From the NCBI GenBank assembly GCA_964016885.1, contig OZ024745.1, forward strand, positions 53,027,992 through 53,091,991: a DNA stretch of 64,000 nucleotides, in the 5' to 3' direction. The translations under genes were made by a program, and so were the position numbers. Position 1 is the first letter of the stretch. Every line of letters begins with the position of its first letter. This stretch comes from Eledone cirrhosa (Eukaryota > Mollusca > Cephalopoda > Octopoda > Eledonidae). Of this stretch, positions 11,140-22,032 are shown piece after piece. The notes beneath the pieces were generated by a model. It searched no databases. It saw nothing but the letters and a program-made list of their open reading frames with translations, and was not told the DNA's origin.

Positions 11140-11735
11140 CTATTCTAGGGCGGGTAAAATTCCCGAGATCCATGGACGAGTTCTCTCCAGCCGTCTCTGT
11201 CCCTCATTATCGCTGCCATGCCCTGCGTCTCCAACAGACCAGTGTCTCTCCTTAGGGCATCAACATACGTTAACCTTGGTCTTCCTCTTCCAGTGTGTCC
11301 ATGTAGGGGATCCCACAGGAGCACTGAGTGCAATGTCAAGTCCGGATGTCGGTGAGCATGTCCAGCTAAACTCAGTCTCCTCTGTGTCACTTTTGAGCTG
11401 ACTTTTGGGAGGCTCCCATACAGCTCTGAGTTTTTCATCCTCAGTGTATACTGATTAATGTTCAGAGCCATCCTCACCATTCTCGTATAGCACTCATCCA
11501 CCATCTGAGTGAGTTTCTTGGTCAGTGTCCAAGTCTCAGACCCGTACAGCAGCACAGACTCCACTACAGCAATGAAGAGGCGGATTTTCAGGTCTTTACG
11601 AAGGTCCGACTACCACACCGATCTCAAGCTGTGGCACGCCGCCTAGGCTTTGCTCTTCCTCTCAACCACATCATCTTCCGTATTCCCAATCTTTGCTCCC
11701 AAATAGAGGAAGTCCTCAACGAATTCTAGTATATA
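11140..11735 (-). mobile_element. LINE 3' end (RTE/BovB-like RT C-terminus)
   Basis: The minus strand from 11735 down to 11145 encodes the C-terminal part of a non-LTR RT. It begins DFLYLGAKIGN... RKSKA (with one stop and several frame slips at 11585-11700) and continues in an open frame at 11145-11564: VESVLLYGSETWTLTKK, CYTRMVRMALNI, ELYGSLPKVS, RRLSLAGHAHRHP, GRGRPRLTYVDALRRDTG and MRDRDGWRELVHG. This succession is characteristic of LINE ORF2 C-termini of the RTE/BovB or related type; I do not fix the clade. The RT catalytic core is absent (5' truncated). It lies between two short (AT)n tracts (11120-11139 and 11730-11747). Confidence 0.82.
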
Positions 11736-11920
11736 TATATATATATTTATTCTGTCTTTGCGCGTAATTGTTTTTCACCGCTCCTATTAATGACGCATTA
11801 TATTCGTTTTTCCCGTTCTTTGCCAGCGAACGTTTCCACGAACCAAAGTATCGTCTTCCTGTCTTCCTCCGGTTGCAACGTTTTTTGAAATATCCACTTC
11901 TGCGTTTACAGATTGACTTT

Positions 11921-12032
11921 GTTAGTTTCAGAAGATCCCATTAAGGGTGAAAGCAGCGATTCTTTGCTTAAACTTTAATCTGTTATTTTAATAAATATTT
12001 GCTCTACGGTTCTTATATATTTGATATATAGT
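11921..12032 (-). repeat. Dispersed 112-bp repeat, copy A
   Basis: Nearly identical (a few mismatches) to 15854-15965. It contains gcagcgattctttgcttaaa and ends tatatttgatatata. Read on the minus strand, its first part (atatatcaaatatataagaa...agagcaaat) equals the AT-rich stem of the Helentron-like terminus at 470-518. Probably a terminal piece of a mobile element; the family is uncertain. Confidence 0.8.
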
Positions 12033-12099
12033 TATCCTTATCGAGCCCTCTTTGGATTTTAGTCTTCAAATTTATTATTATTACTATATATATATATAT

Positions 12100-12780
12100 A
12101 GGAGCAGTCAATTGGAGAGGCCATATTTGTTCAATTTAGTTGTAGTGATTAGTTTAGCTCTTTGCCCTCTAAAATAGTCAGAAAATGCAATTTGATTCAA
12201 GCAGGTGATATTACATTTACAGATTTCAATAATTATAAAGTGATTATAGCAAAATAACCTATGAAATATGTCTCTAAATACACATCCTAGTAATTGGCAA
12301 ATAGTGATATGCGGAGAAATAGTTATGACATGAAAAAAATATTTACTATGAAAGTTAACATAAAATACTACCAAATATCAATCAAGATATAAAAAAGAAT
12401 TCTATAGATGATAAACATATGTAGCGCATATACATATAGATGTGTATTTTGGTAGTTTGGGGAGAAAAATATAATCATTGGTGTGGCCATGGTCCTCTGC
12501 CAAAGTTCCACAGACCCTGTATATATATATGTGTGTGTGTATATATATATATATGTGTGTGTGTGTGCGTGTGTGTCCGTGCGTGTGTATTTAGAGTGAA
12601 ATGAAGGTAATTGTTTGGCATAGTAAGGTATATGTGACAAATGAGACGAATGGCGTGACTTGTGGCTGGTAGTCTCCAATAGTTCGAAGCTTTACAACGA
12701 GTTCCACAACACTTATTAATAACCACTCGTTGTAAAATGTTGACATAATGAATACCAACAACCAGTGAAGTCTTTCTCCT
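12100..12780. other. AT-rich stretch, no supported gene
   Basis: Open frames here are driven by (AT)n and (GT)n tracts at 12520-12570. Nothing else is recognised. Confidence 0.5.

Positions 12781-12783
<3 letters not shown>

Positions 12784-12842
<59 letters not shown>
12784..12842. repeat. (AC)n microsatellite
   Basis: About 58 bases of CA dinucleotides. Confidence 0.95.
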
Positions 12843-12844
<2 letters not shown>

Positions 12845-12852
12845 TATATATA

Positions 12853-12944
12853 TGAAAATATTCAGGACCACTACGGCTGAGCCCCGGCCGATTCGAATCT
12901 AGCTGTCGAAACGGCCGGTGCTCAGCCGTGCCTGAATCTTTTCA
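12853..12944. repeat. GC-rich fold-back at a PLE terminal segment
   Basis: An imperfect hairpin. TGAAAA and ATTCAGG (12853-12866) pair with CCTGAAT and TTTTCA (12931-12944). Inside, CGGCTGAGC and CCCGGCCG (12874-12890) pair with CGGCCGG and GCTCAGCCG (12912-12928). It is followed by the sequence at 12953-13020. Confidence 0.85.
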
Positions 12945-12952
12945 TATTCTAC

Positions 12953-13020
12953 TACCTCAAGTATTGAGTACTCTGGTGCTGAATGGTCCACTTGGTATCT
13001 TACCACACCGTCTTTGTTAT
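12953..13020 (+). mobile_element. PLE terminal-repeat end fragment
   Basis: The block caagtattgagtactctggt, then ggtccacttggtatcttacc, then ctttgttatatata, recurs at 20538-20605 and inverted at 35030-35075. In both of those places it is the outermost part of the terminal repeat of the Neptune-like PLE family, so this is an isolated end fragment of that family. Confidence 0.65.
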
Positions 13021-13940
13021 ATATATAAATATATAAATAAACAAAAACCAGCATACATCGGTATATTCCGTTAATATTAGTAGTAGTAATTTTATTGTTG
13101 TGTAGTTTATTTTCAAAAAGGTATGATTCGGATTTTTCCCTTGTATAAAGAACTTTTATTTTTACCCTAGTTATATATTTACATTTTTATTGCTTTGGTG
13201 TCAATATACCTGTTATAGGTAGCATAAATATAGGCTTTATTAATACTCATAAACATCGCGGCCGATAAATGTTTTAAAAACCTAATATCCAATATAAATG
13301 TAAATAAAATTGTAATATGCTGCCTCAGACGAAGAATCAAATTACGTCGTAATAATTTTCATCGAATACAATTTTACATTATTTATATATGGATGTGTGT
13401 GTGTGTGTGTGTGTGAGCGTGCACGCGTATATCTAAACAAAAATCGACAAATATATATATATATATACATATTTATATTTGTATATTTCAATACAACATT
13501 GAACACAAGCGTTTATGAAGCTCATAAAACAAGTAAGAAACTCAGACGTAACTGCAAATACAGTCGATTGCTATAAAAAATAGCTTAGAACATTGGGTAA
13601 AATACCCTTGAAGCCAGATACCCATTGAGCTAGACTAACGGTGAACACAGACACATTGTCGTGCAAGGAAATAAGACCACTAATATTTTCGTAATTCTTT
13701 TTAGAATAGCTGTTTGAAGATCTTGACTTGGCGGTTGGTAGGATTATTATAGATTTTAGTGGTAATAGGTCATAAATGTTACTAGATGGGGACATTGTTT
13801 CACTGGTTGAAAAAGTTATGTGAGAATTGGAAGGTTTGTTGGGTTTTAATAAGGAGGAGCAGACTATATATATATATATTGAATATATATATATTATGTA
13901 TATATATATATATTGTGTATATATATATATTTTTGCGAGC
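13021..13940. other. AT-rich stretch, no supported gene
   Basis: A minus-strand open frame of 123 codons (13571-13942) is Ser/Asn-rich with an (AT)n-encoded start. It has no recognisable domain and is not called as a gene. Confidence 0.45.
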
Positions 13941-14014
13941 AATGAAACTTGATGTGGATTTAACCCCCAAAACTCTTTCCGAGCAATATAAGGAACACTT
14001 GTGATTATTTATGC

Positions 14015-14075
14015 CCTTGAGAAGCCCAACTGGGCGAAACGTACGTAGGTGATATTTTAAATAAACATGTTTTAA
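14015..14075 (+). ncRNA. Hammerhead-like motif with PLE-type tail
   Basis: CTTGAGA (14016-14022), an A, stem GCCC/GGGC (14024-14027 with 14032-14035) around the loop AACT, then GAAAC (14036-14040) and GTAC. A short AT-rich tail with aataaaca follows. This is the arrangement of the PLE-associated hammerhead-like block. The first core element departs from CUGANGA by a base rearrangement and GUA replaces GUC at the cleavage position, so self-cleavage is doubtful. Confidence 0.45.
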
Positions 14076-14271
14076 CGGTCTATTCTCCGATTTCTTACTT
14101 TCCCACGTGCTTACGCTCTGCTAACTCTCTAGCCCACTAAATATTAACACTTCGAATATTTAATACTGCCGGCACTAGTATCGAGCATCTTTGGCATACG
14201 CTACTTGGCAAATAACTATATGTATCACCTAATCCCTCCCTTTTTTTTTCTCTTTCTCGATACGTAAATAC

Positions 14272-14416
<145 letters not shown>

Positions 14417-14419
14417 TTC

Positions 14420-14518
14420 AAGTTATCAATAATGTAGTGATAATATGTCTGTTACAGAAACATATGTCAATACCTAATAAATTCCTCTATAAAAGCACTT
14501 TCATTTTATATTCATCTT

Positions 14519-14554
<36 letters not shown>

Positions 14555-15121
14555 CTGATGGACAGTATGGCAGCAAATATTGACCACAATTTATGATGAT
14601 GTAGAAAAACAACAACCAATAGCAAGACAAGCGAGGAAGATGATTTTTTAAGCTAACACCCCAGTGAGAAAATTTGTTCCGACAGTATTGCCTGTGTCCG
14701 AAGAACCTGCAGATCTAGAATCAGACAGATCCATACAATGATCGTGTCTCGAGCTATCTGCCGGCGAAACAATTGTAACACACAATAAACTAAGTCCAGA
14801 TGCATCACTGATTTTTCGTTTTATATTATATCACACTCTGCTCTGTAAGAACATAGAGTGCTCAACTGGCATACAGCCTATGGAAGCATCATAGCTACCA
14901 TTAAACACACACACACACACACACACACACGAAACGAGACGTCCGACTGGGAAGAGATATATTTGATATATCTCATATGAAATAATACAGACAATTTTGC
15001 ACACAATACAATTAGTTAGCACCCCGAACGTTTAATTAGGAATATACTCACTTATTTCCTAAATTTTGTTGAGTGAGTTGGGATTTGGCCGGAGTATCGC
15101 TATTAGCTTCCTCCGATAATG

Positions 15122-15184
<63 letters not shown>

Positions 15185-15780
15185 CAAGAAAGAGAGAGAG
15201 TACAGATTTGACCGCCACACATCATTCATTTTCGTATACTTTGATTTCCACACTGGCTTCTACCACACGCGTATACAGATAGTCATACAATCTTATGCAT
15301 TCACAAACACAGGTTAATAACCGCATAAAATCATACAAATACATAGATATGCACACAAATTTACAGACGTTCACATAAATACATTGAGGCACTCACACCT
15401 ATGCATATGAAAATATACATAAGAAATACAGAGAGAAACGCGTATAAATAAATACACACACACGCACGCACGTGTAGACACACGTAATACCACCCATTAC
15501 ATGCATCAACTCTCCACCTCGGCACCCGACCCCGCACTCTAGACTACTCTTCTAACCTGCTCACACTTCTAAAAGGTTTTGTCAACATTACAACCATTGA
15601 TGTTTTAACTCACTCCAAACTTCTATTTCTTAAAGAAGGAATTATCTCCGATATGTTGAGACATTTATTTGCTATGTATTTCCTTTTCCCTTATCTTCAT
15701 TATCAAGCGTGAACCTAATGCGACTTTGTATTTTGCATCTGTGTTTGTCTTGTTCATTCTCTCTCTCTCTCTCTCTGTAT
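14420..15780. other. AT-rich stretch with microsatellites only
   Basis: (AT)n 14522-14553, (AC)n 14904-14930, (AT)n 15126-15183 and a (CT)n-(AT)n at 15760-15797. No gene or known repeat is recognised. Confidence 0.55.
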
Positions 15781-15792
15781 ATATATATATAT

Positions 15793-15931
15793 ATATTTAT
15801 TAAAATAACAGATTAAAGTTTAAGCAAAGAATCAGTGCTTTCACCCTTAACAGGTTAGTTTCAGAAGATCCCGTTAATTGTGAAAGCAGCGATTCTTTGC
15901 TTAAACTTTAATCTGTTATTTTAATAAATAT
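15793..15931. repeat. Imperfect inverted repeat around the 112-bp repeat
   Basis: Arms 15793-15851 and 15873-15931 (59 bases each, about 4 mismatches) are separated by 21 bases. The right arm belongs to the dispersed repeat copy at 15854-15965; the left arm is an extra inverted copy of its middle. Confidence 0.88.
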
Positions 15932-15965
15932 TTGCTCTACGGTTCTTATATATTTGATATATATA
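15854..15965 (-). repeat. Dispersed 112-bp repeat, copy B
   Basis: Matches 11921-12032 with a handful of differences. Here it directly follows (on the minus strand) the 3' UTR of the PLE at 15966-16832, so it is probably the terminal segment of that PLE or the sequence it inserted into. Confidence 0.8.
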
Positions 15966-16832
15966 TAAAATGTAATCGTTTTGGAAGCCTCAACAATGCA
16001 GATGGGTAAATCTCCGGGTAACAGAATCCGGTGGTCAAGAGAGAGATGTAAGAAGAAATGTAGAATGAGTAGTGTGTGGAGAAACGTAGGAAACAGCGTA
16101 AAAATAAAAATAATAACACGAGAGATTTAATTTCCCCTATATTTCGGATTTCGCACCCATCAACTAGGTGGTTTCCGAGGGGGAAAGTTATCTGTCGTAG
16201 AGGAACGGTACGTGGCCCCTGTTGTCCGCTGTTTGTGTGTAACTGAGATATTCTGTAAAGCGGGCGTGCGCGCGGAATAGGTGCGGTCAAGCAGAGGTCG
16301 AGGCAGTTCCTCTTTATTGTGAGATTGGGATGGTGCTTCGCTGTCAATCTATTATACTCCCAATATTCAGTCTTTGATACTGGTAGTGTTGGTAGTCTGC
16401 CTGGTCGCTTGTTGGTCGGTGGATGGTGGGGGCGCTAATCACGCAATAACAATCGTTCGAATGCCACTGTGTGTGTGTGTGTGTGTGTGCTGTTGTCCTG
16501 TTTATTTACACCAGCCACCTCGTCTCGCTTCTCTTTGATCGGTTATTTATTTGTGGTCCTAGGCGTTTGATCCAAAGTGCTTCCTTGATTCGTCACGTGC
16601 CGACGTTGCCTTCTGTCCTTAGCACTGTGACAATGGGCCTTCCGTCTTTGTTTCGGCATTTGGTTATGTGTTTCCTTAAAGACGAGGCGCTGGTGTTGAT
16701 GTGCTCCTTGATCCGGATATGTAGCGGCCGGATTGTGCTACCGATATAGTAGTGATTGCATTTGTCACATTCTACCCTGTATACAACGTATGGGCGTAAG
16801 CAACAGTTCGTTTGGCGCATTGGACAGTTTCT
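15966..16832 (-). mobile_element. PLE 3' part: GIY-YIG domain and 3' UTR
   Basis: On the minus strand, 16820 down to 16593 encodes NCPMRQTNCC, YVVYRVECDKC, YYIGSTIRPLHIRIKEH, a lysine-rich segment and RPIVTVLRTEGN. After a frame slip it continues IKEALWIKRLGPQINNR. This is a GIY-YIG endonuclease of the same type as at 3590-3871, with the catalytic Arg and Glu retained. The 3' UTR continues to about 15966 and includes a weak TGATGG...GAAAT block (16141-16163). The copy is cut at 16832, where the terminal repeat of the next PLE begins. Confidence 0.83.
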
Positions 16833-17425
16833 GGCTATTTCTGGACTAAATTAGAATTTTTACCCTGGTGAATAAATAGCCGAACTTTTCATATGGGAAG
16901 ATTGTAGTTATCAAGAGGATTGGTTAAACTTTGTTGTAAACACAAATAAGTCTATCATGGCATTTGGTGGGAGGTAGGGGTGGCTGAACTTGCCTGTAGA
17001 ACAATAGGGGAGTGAGTGGAGCGGTCAAGCGTTGAAAATGATATGTATACAGCAGATTCTAAGGATAGTGTATGAAGTGGAGGAGGGAGGTTATAGAATA
17101 GGTAAATCGAATGAGAGTAGGAAACAATAAAAGATAATAGAAAGAAATAAAATTAGATAGTGAGAAATGAATACAAAAAATCACAATGCTATCTTACAAT
17201 TACAGGTTAATAAGTTAAGAATAGAAAAAACTTGTAGAAATTGAGTAGTACCAGAACTGATACAAAATTAAAGGGGTTTAACACGTCTGCTATAAGTAGT
17301 TAGTAAAACGTATTCGGCTAATTCCATCTTAAAATTACAGGGGTTGGGGAACTGATGCTACACAGGCCCGATGGTCTGCATCGGGGTAGGCGATAGAGGA
17401 AAAGCAGACGAGGAAGAGAAATTTC
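16833..17425 (+). mobile_element. Left terminal repeat of the Neptune-like PLE
   Basis: Aligns over its length with 35133-35830, and its inner part (about 17165-17420) is the reverse complement of about 19500-19756. It is therefore the left terminal repeat (pLTR-like) of the element at 16833-20605. It contains a conserved stem-loop at 16833-16881 and no coding. PLE termini are known to occur as direct or inverted repeats. Confidence 0.82.
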
Positions 17426-19330
17426 TTCACCCGCACGATGCGAAAACACAACATCGACTTCTCCACCAAGAACATCCCAGTTCCACCGAGAAAACTTTAC
17501 CTTCGGATGCTCACGCAAAAAATCGACCTTTTTGCGAAAAGACTTAGATGGAGAACTTTTTTCTACGATAGATACCGCGACAATCAGGACTTCGACACCA
17601 AGGAGAGTTTCGGATTCAATACCTACAAATCTCCCCTCCGAACCCTATGCTCTCACCCTTCGAGAACGACCTTTTCCACCTGGTCAAGAACATTAAATTC
17701 AAAGCCAGACACAACAGATTCCTACAACAACTCCGTAGCAAAATAACAGATTATGAAAACAGCAACGACATCATAGTGCACTCGGACAAAACTAGAAACC
17801 TCTACTTCGTAAACCCTGACAGAGTTGTACCAAAAGTTAAGCAAAACGTGAGACTTAGCCTATGGGTCAGCACCCAGGAAGTAATCTCATGGTTCAGGAA
17901 TATGGAGGACAAACTAGACACAAAATTCATCCAGTTTGACATAGAGAGCTACTATGCATATATTACCTTACCGCTCCTTACGGTCGCCTTGGACTTTCCC
18001 GAAACACTCACGCCCATCACTGACCAGGAGAGAAATATCATTCTCCACGCCAGGAAGACAGTCCTACTTTTCGAAAACTACAAGTGGATAAAGAGAGCTC
18101 CCGACTCCCCCTTCGACGTCAGTATGGGCGCGACGGATTCGGCCGAGGTCACAGATCTTTTAGGATTATTCCTACTATTTAAACTCACCGAAATGTTTCC
18201 TGCATTCGGCGGTGGATTATACCGGGATGATGGGCTCCTCACCCTCAAAGAGTACAACGCCAGTAGTACAGATCGGATCCGTAAACAACTAATCAACTTC
18301 TTCCGGGACTGGGGATTTAAAATCACCCTACCAACGTCCCTAACCCGAGTCAATTTCCTGGACGTTACCCTTAACCTCGAAAATGATCTATATTACCCAT
18401 ACAGGAAACCAAACGACATCCTGCACTACATCCACCGCCGCTCTAACCATCCTAGAATCATCACCAATAACCTTGTTAAAAACATCTCCCTCCGCATATC
18501 TCGTTTGTCCGCTAATGAGCAGATATTCGACGAACACGCGCCTCATTACAACCAGGCCCTCAAGCGGAGTGGCTTCTGGGAGGAAATATCCTTTTATCCA
18601 GCTTCCCTTAGCGGAACCAGTAGGTGACACCGCCGCTCACGCAACGTAACGTGGTTCAATCCTCCCCATAATGCCGAGGTGGCAACACCTATCGGGAAAA
18701 TCTTATTTAGACTTCTCGAAAAACACTTCCCACTACAACACCGCTACCACAACATAAACAACAAAAACACCATCAAACTCTCCTACGGCACCACACCTAA
18801 TTTCGCACAAAACATCCTCTCCTCAAACAACAAAAAACTTAACCCCTATGGAAGAAATAACCTAGACATCAGTGGAAAGCCGACCAGGAGGTGCAACTGC
18901 CCTGATAGATCTACGTGCCCCCTCAACAACAAATGCCGAGAACGTAACGTGATCTACCAGTCCAACGTGAGGATGAACACCTCCAACAAAGCTTATATAG
19001 GATTAACCGTGTGTGACTTCAACACCCGGCTCTACCAACACCGACATACACTCCGAAACCCGGTCCGGCGACATGCCACTACACTTTCGGGCAACATCTG
19101 GGACCTCCAAGATAATAATATAACCTACAATCTCACTTGGAGCTTACTGTCCAGAGCTAACTCTTACACGGAGGACCCCGTCCGTGTAACTTATGCTCGG
19201 AGGAAACATTACAAATGTTGTTTTCGAAGGACCAACTCATAAACAAGAAAGACGAACTGGTAACCGCATGTAAACACAGATTGCGTAGGACTTACCTCGC
19301 CCTTAAACCCAATAACGACCCGGGTGGGTA
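17408..19330 (+). pseudogene. Neptune-like PLE polyprotein (RT + GIY-YIG), frameshifted
   Basis: The N-terminal region is read from 17438 (DFSTKNIPVPPRKLYLR, RWRTFFYDRY). A frame slip lies near 17645. The RT is read at 17647-18627 with motif A FDIESYYAYI (Asp98), motif B MGATDSAEV, motif C LYRDDGLL (192-195), NFLDVTLNL and NYNQALKRSGF-like blocks. A stop at 18625-18627 and a slip lead to WFNPPHNAEV, then at 18679-19242 a Cys-rich linker (CNCPDRSTCPLNNKC) and the GIY-YIG domain (AYIGLTVCDFNTRLYQH). A last slip near 19190 precedes the KHRLRRTYLALKP tail ending near 19330. All three RT catalytic motifs look intact, but at least three frame breaks make this copy inactive. YRDD instead of YVDD and the long Cys-rich linker fit the Neptune branch. 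Confidence 0.88.
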
Positions 19331-19344
19331 GAAAAGGGCTGATA

Positions 19345-19394
19345 CCCCCCCCCCCCCCACCACCACCACCACCACCACCACCACCACCACACAC
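19345..19394. repeat. Poly-C and (CAC)n tract inside the PLE
   Basis: A run of about 14 C passes into CAC repeats and a short CA run. The sister PLE at 35.9 kb has only gaaacacccc at this place, so the tract is a later expansion. Confidence 0.93.
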
Positions 19395-19419
19395 ACCCAC
19401 TTGCCGAATAAGTTAGGGG

Positions 19420-19756
19420 AAACCCCACCTTACTTAGGTAGATGTATCTCTTTTCTTTTCTTTTCCTCTTTGTCTTCTTCCTCCTGTCTCTTCCTATCAT
19501 TTCCTTCCAACCCCTATTTTCTTACTCGTCTGCTTTTCCCCTTTCGCCAACCCCGATGCAGCCCATCGGGCCTCTGTAGCATCAGTTCCCCCAACCCTGT
19601 AATTTTAAGATAGAATTGGCCGAATACGTTTTACTAACTACTTATAGCAGACGTGTTAAAACCCTTTAATTTTGTATCAGTTCTGGTACTATTCAATTTC
19701 TACAATTTTTTTCTATTCTCAAATTATTAACCTGTAATTGTAAGATAGCATTATCA
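19420..19756 (-). mobile_element. Right, inverted terminal repeat of the Neptune-like PLE
   Basis: Reverse complement of the inner left terminal repeat (about 17165-17420). For example, the string around 'cagacgtgttaaaacccttt' at 19647 matches 17275-17293 inverted. It is interrupted at 19757 by a LINE insertion and resumes at about 20484 to 20605. Confidence 0.85.
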
Positions 19757-20483
19757 GTGGAGACTCCAGCTCGACATTCTATAGAGGGCTGGTACGCAGC
19801 AGGTGCAATGACCCCCTCGGAGAAGCCCTAGGCATGGAGGAAGACGAACTGGCTAGCCTGTTCGGTAGGACATTTAGCCCGGGACCCATGGACAACTTCC
19901 AGAGGTCCCTGGCCTGGCAGTACTACCGAGGGGCTCTGCCCGTTCGAGAAAAGCTCTACAGACACGGGCGCCCGGGGAGAGATCCCTCGAAAAGGATCTG
20001 TCCCAGATGCGTGCGCGACGAGGAATCCGTCGCGCATGCATTGGTACACTGCCCGGGCGTCGCCTATCTGTGGGGATACATCGAACGACTAGTGTAACGG
20101 GAGGGACCTATCCGGTTGACCACCGAGTCTATTATAACGATCAAGTCGCCTCCCCCCTTCAAAAATGAAGGAGAGGCGGTGTTTCTGTGCGTAATAGCCA
20201 TGGGGAAAGAGGTTGTATGTTGGACGCGTTTGAAAGGACTGAGGTCAGACACCTTTCGCTCTGGCCAACAACTGGTCCTTTTCTTCCAACAAGGGGGCAC
20301 ACTCTCTGTGCTCCTGGGGAGAAGGGTTGCACACTTTTTGTGTGACCCCCCAAAACGCCTCCTCCATATTGAGGACTTTATTGTTAATTTTATATTTGTT
20401 ATTGGGTATTGTTTACTCGTTCTTTTGTGTAAACTCCCCCCTTTGTATTTGTCCCCTTCTTTTGCGCCCTCGTGGCAATAAAT
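19757..20483 (+). mobile_element. 5'-truncated Tx1-like LINE inserted in the PLE terminal repeat
   Basis: Starts within ORF2 (GDSSSTFYRGLV). At 19834-20097 it encodes DELASLFGRTFSPGPMDN, QYYRGALPVREKLYRHG and the zinc-knuckle ICPRCVRDEESVAHALVHCP. After a stop (20095-20097), homology to ORF2 continues to about 20300 (EGEAVFLCVIAMGKEVV), followed by a 3' UTR with a GC-rich hairpin-like stretch ending near ggcaataaatagaaata. PLE sequence lies on both sides, so this LINE landed after the PLE. It is close to the copy at 43.7-47.3 kb (same 3' UTR type). Confidence 0.87.
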
Positions 20484-20605
20484 AGAAATATATCAAATTT
20501 TATATATTTTTTAAGTTCTTTCTATTATCTTTTACCCTAAGTATTGAGTACTCTGGTGCGTTATGGTCCATCTGGTTCCTTACCACAATTCCTTTGTTAT
20601 ATATA
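20484..20605 (-). mobile_element. PLE terminal repeat, outer part after the LINE
   Basis: The ttctttctattatctttta block matches the inverse of 17120-17140, and aagtattgagtactctggtg to ctttgttatatata matches the outer terminal block seen at 12953 and 35030. It ends in a short (AT)n at 20598-20611. Confidence 0.7.
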
Positions 20606-20611
20606 TATATC

Positions 20612-20834
20612 GGACCGAGTCACGGAGCACCTCCGGGATATTCGTCTCGGGGGCAGTTCCCCCATCGCCCGCCACTTTGGTGGCCCTGGACATTCCGCAC
20701 GCCATCTCACAGTCTGTGGCCTACTCCAGTGCCACGGAACACCCGCCAATCGACTTACGGTCGAACAACGAACTATCTTCATCTCACAGACCCACACTCC
20801 CCCCGGCCTGAACTCCCCACCCTTATTTCTTTAG
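20612..20834 (+). pseudogene. GIY-YIG domain C-terminal half of a third PLE type
   Basis: The frame reads SDRVTEHLRDIRLGG, ARHFGGPGHSARHL, VCGLLQC, NRLTVEQRTIF and TPPGLN, and ends at TAG 20832-20834. This is the second half of the GIY-YIG fold: the catalytic Arg in the DR..EHL helix and the Glu in RLTVEQR are present. The Y...YIGET start is missing because the copy begins abruptly at the (AT)n at 20611. The layout differs from the two other PLE endonucleases in this window. Confidence 0.75.
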
Positions 20835-21995
20835 CCTTCGACCGGCCCCTCCCCCCACACTTTTCCCCCACTAACACCACTAACACACCCCTCCTTTTCA
20901 CCGCCCACCCCACAACTAACAATACTAACACCTCCACTCCACCCCTCATCTGACCACCCTTCCCCAACTAACATACTAACATCCCTTCCCTTCCCTCTCC
21001 TCTTCTCCTCCTCTCCCCTCCTTATCACACGCACACACCCACCGGCACATACATACACGCGCTCACACTAAACACACACCCTACTACCATCACTAACCCT
21101 CACCCCCACACCTCCATCCCACCACCCCGAAACTGACCTCACTAACACCCCCTAACCCCAAGCACACGAACACACGCACCCACTTACACCACCCACCCCA
21201 CACGCAACTAACATCACTAACACCCCCCAACCCCACGCACACGTACCCACACACCCCCGTACACCACCAACTCTACACACCCTACCACCACTAACCCCCA
21301 CTCACACCTGCAGTCAACCCCTCCCCACCTCCCGTATACTAACACCCACTAACACCTCTTCATCATACTACACACACACCAGTACACCACACTCCCTCCA
21401 TAGAACCACACACACCCTTCTCTCCCCGCTCCACCGACACCCTCGCTCCACACTCACTCATCCCACTAACACCCCTACTAATACACACACACACCTTCCT
21501 CACTCCAACTTTCACACCTACCCATCCTCGCCCCTTTACCATTCCACCGACTGCTGCTATGCCCTCTGACCACCTCCCAGCACAAACAGACCACAGCACT
21601 CCCACTGCTGACCACTTCCTGTTGCGCGCTCACCCCACATCTCTCCTCTTCCGACCATCGCTTCATGGAATACCCACACGCAGAAATTGACCAACAACCA
21701 ATCCACTAAACATCTTCGGAATTTACCAACTTTTCAACCATCATCTTACGTAATCACCTACATAACTCACCCACACATACACCCCAAAAAAAATGTTTCT
21801 CCACACGCCACCTACACCCATAACACGCTTAAACCCCACACACACGTGCTTTCCACCACATATTTACACCCTCAGCCTCCTGATTCCTCTCCCCCCTCTC
21901 TATCCACACACGCACAGACACTCCGACCCCCCCCCCCACACACACACACACCTCTTCCTGAACATGCAACCCCGTTCTTCCCCAACCCTTACTTT

Positions 21996-22032
<37 letters not shown>

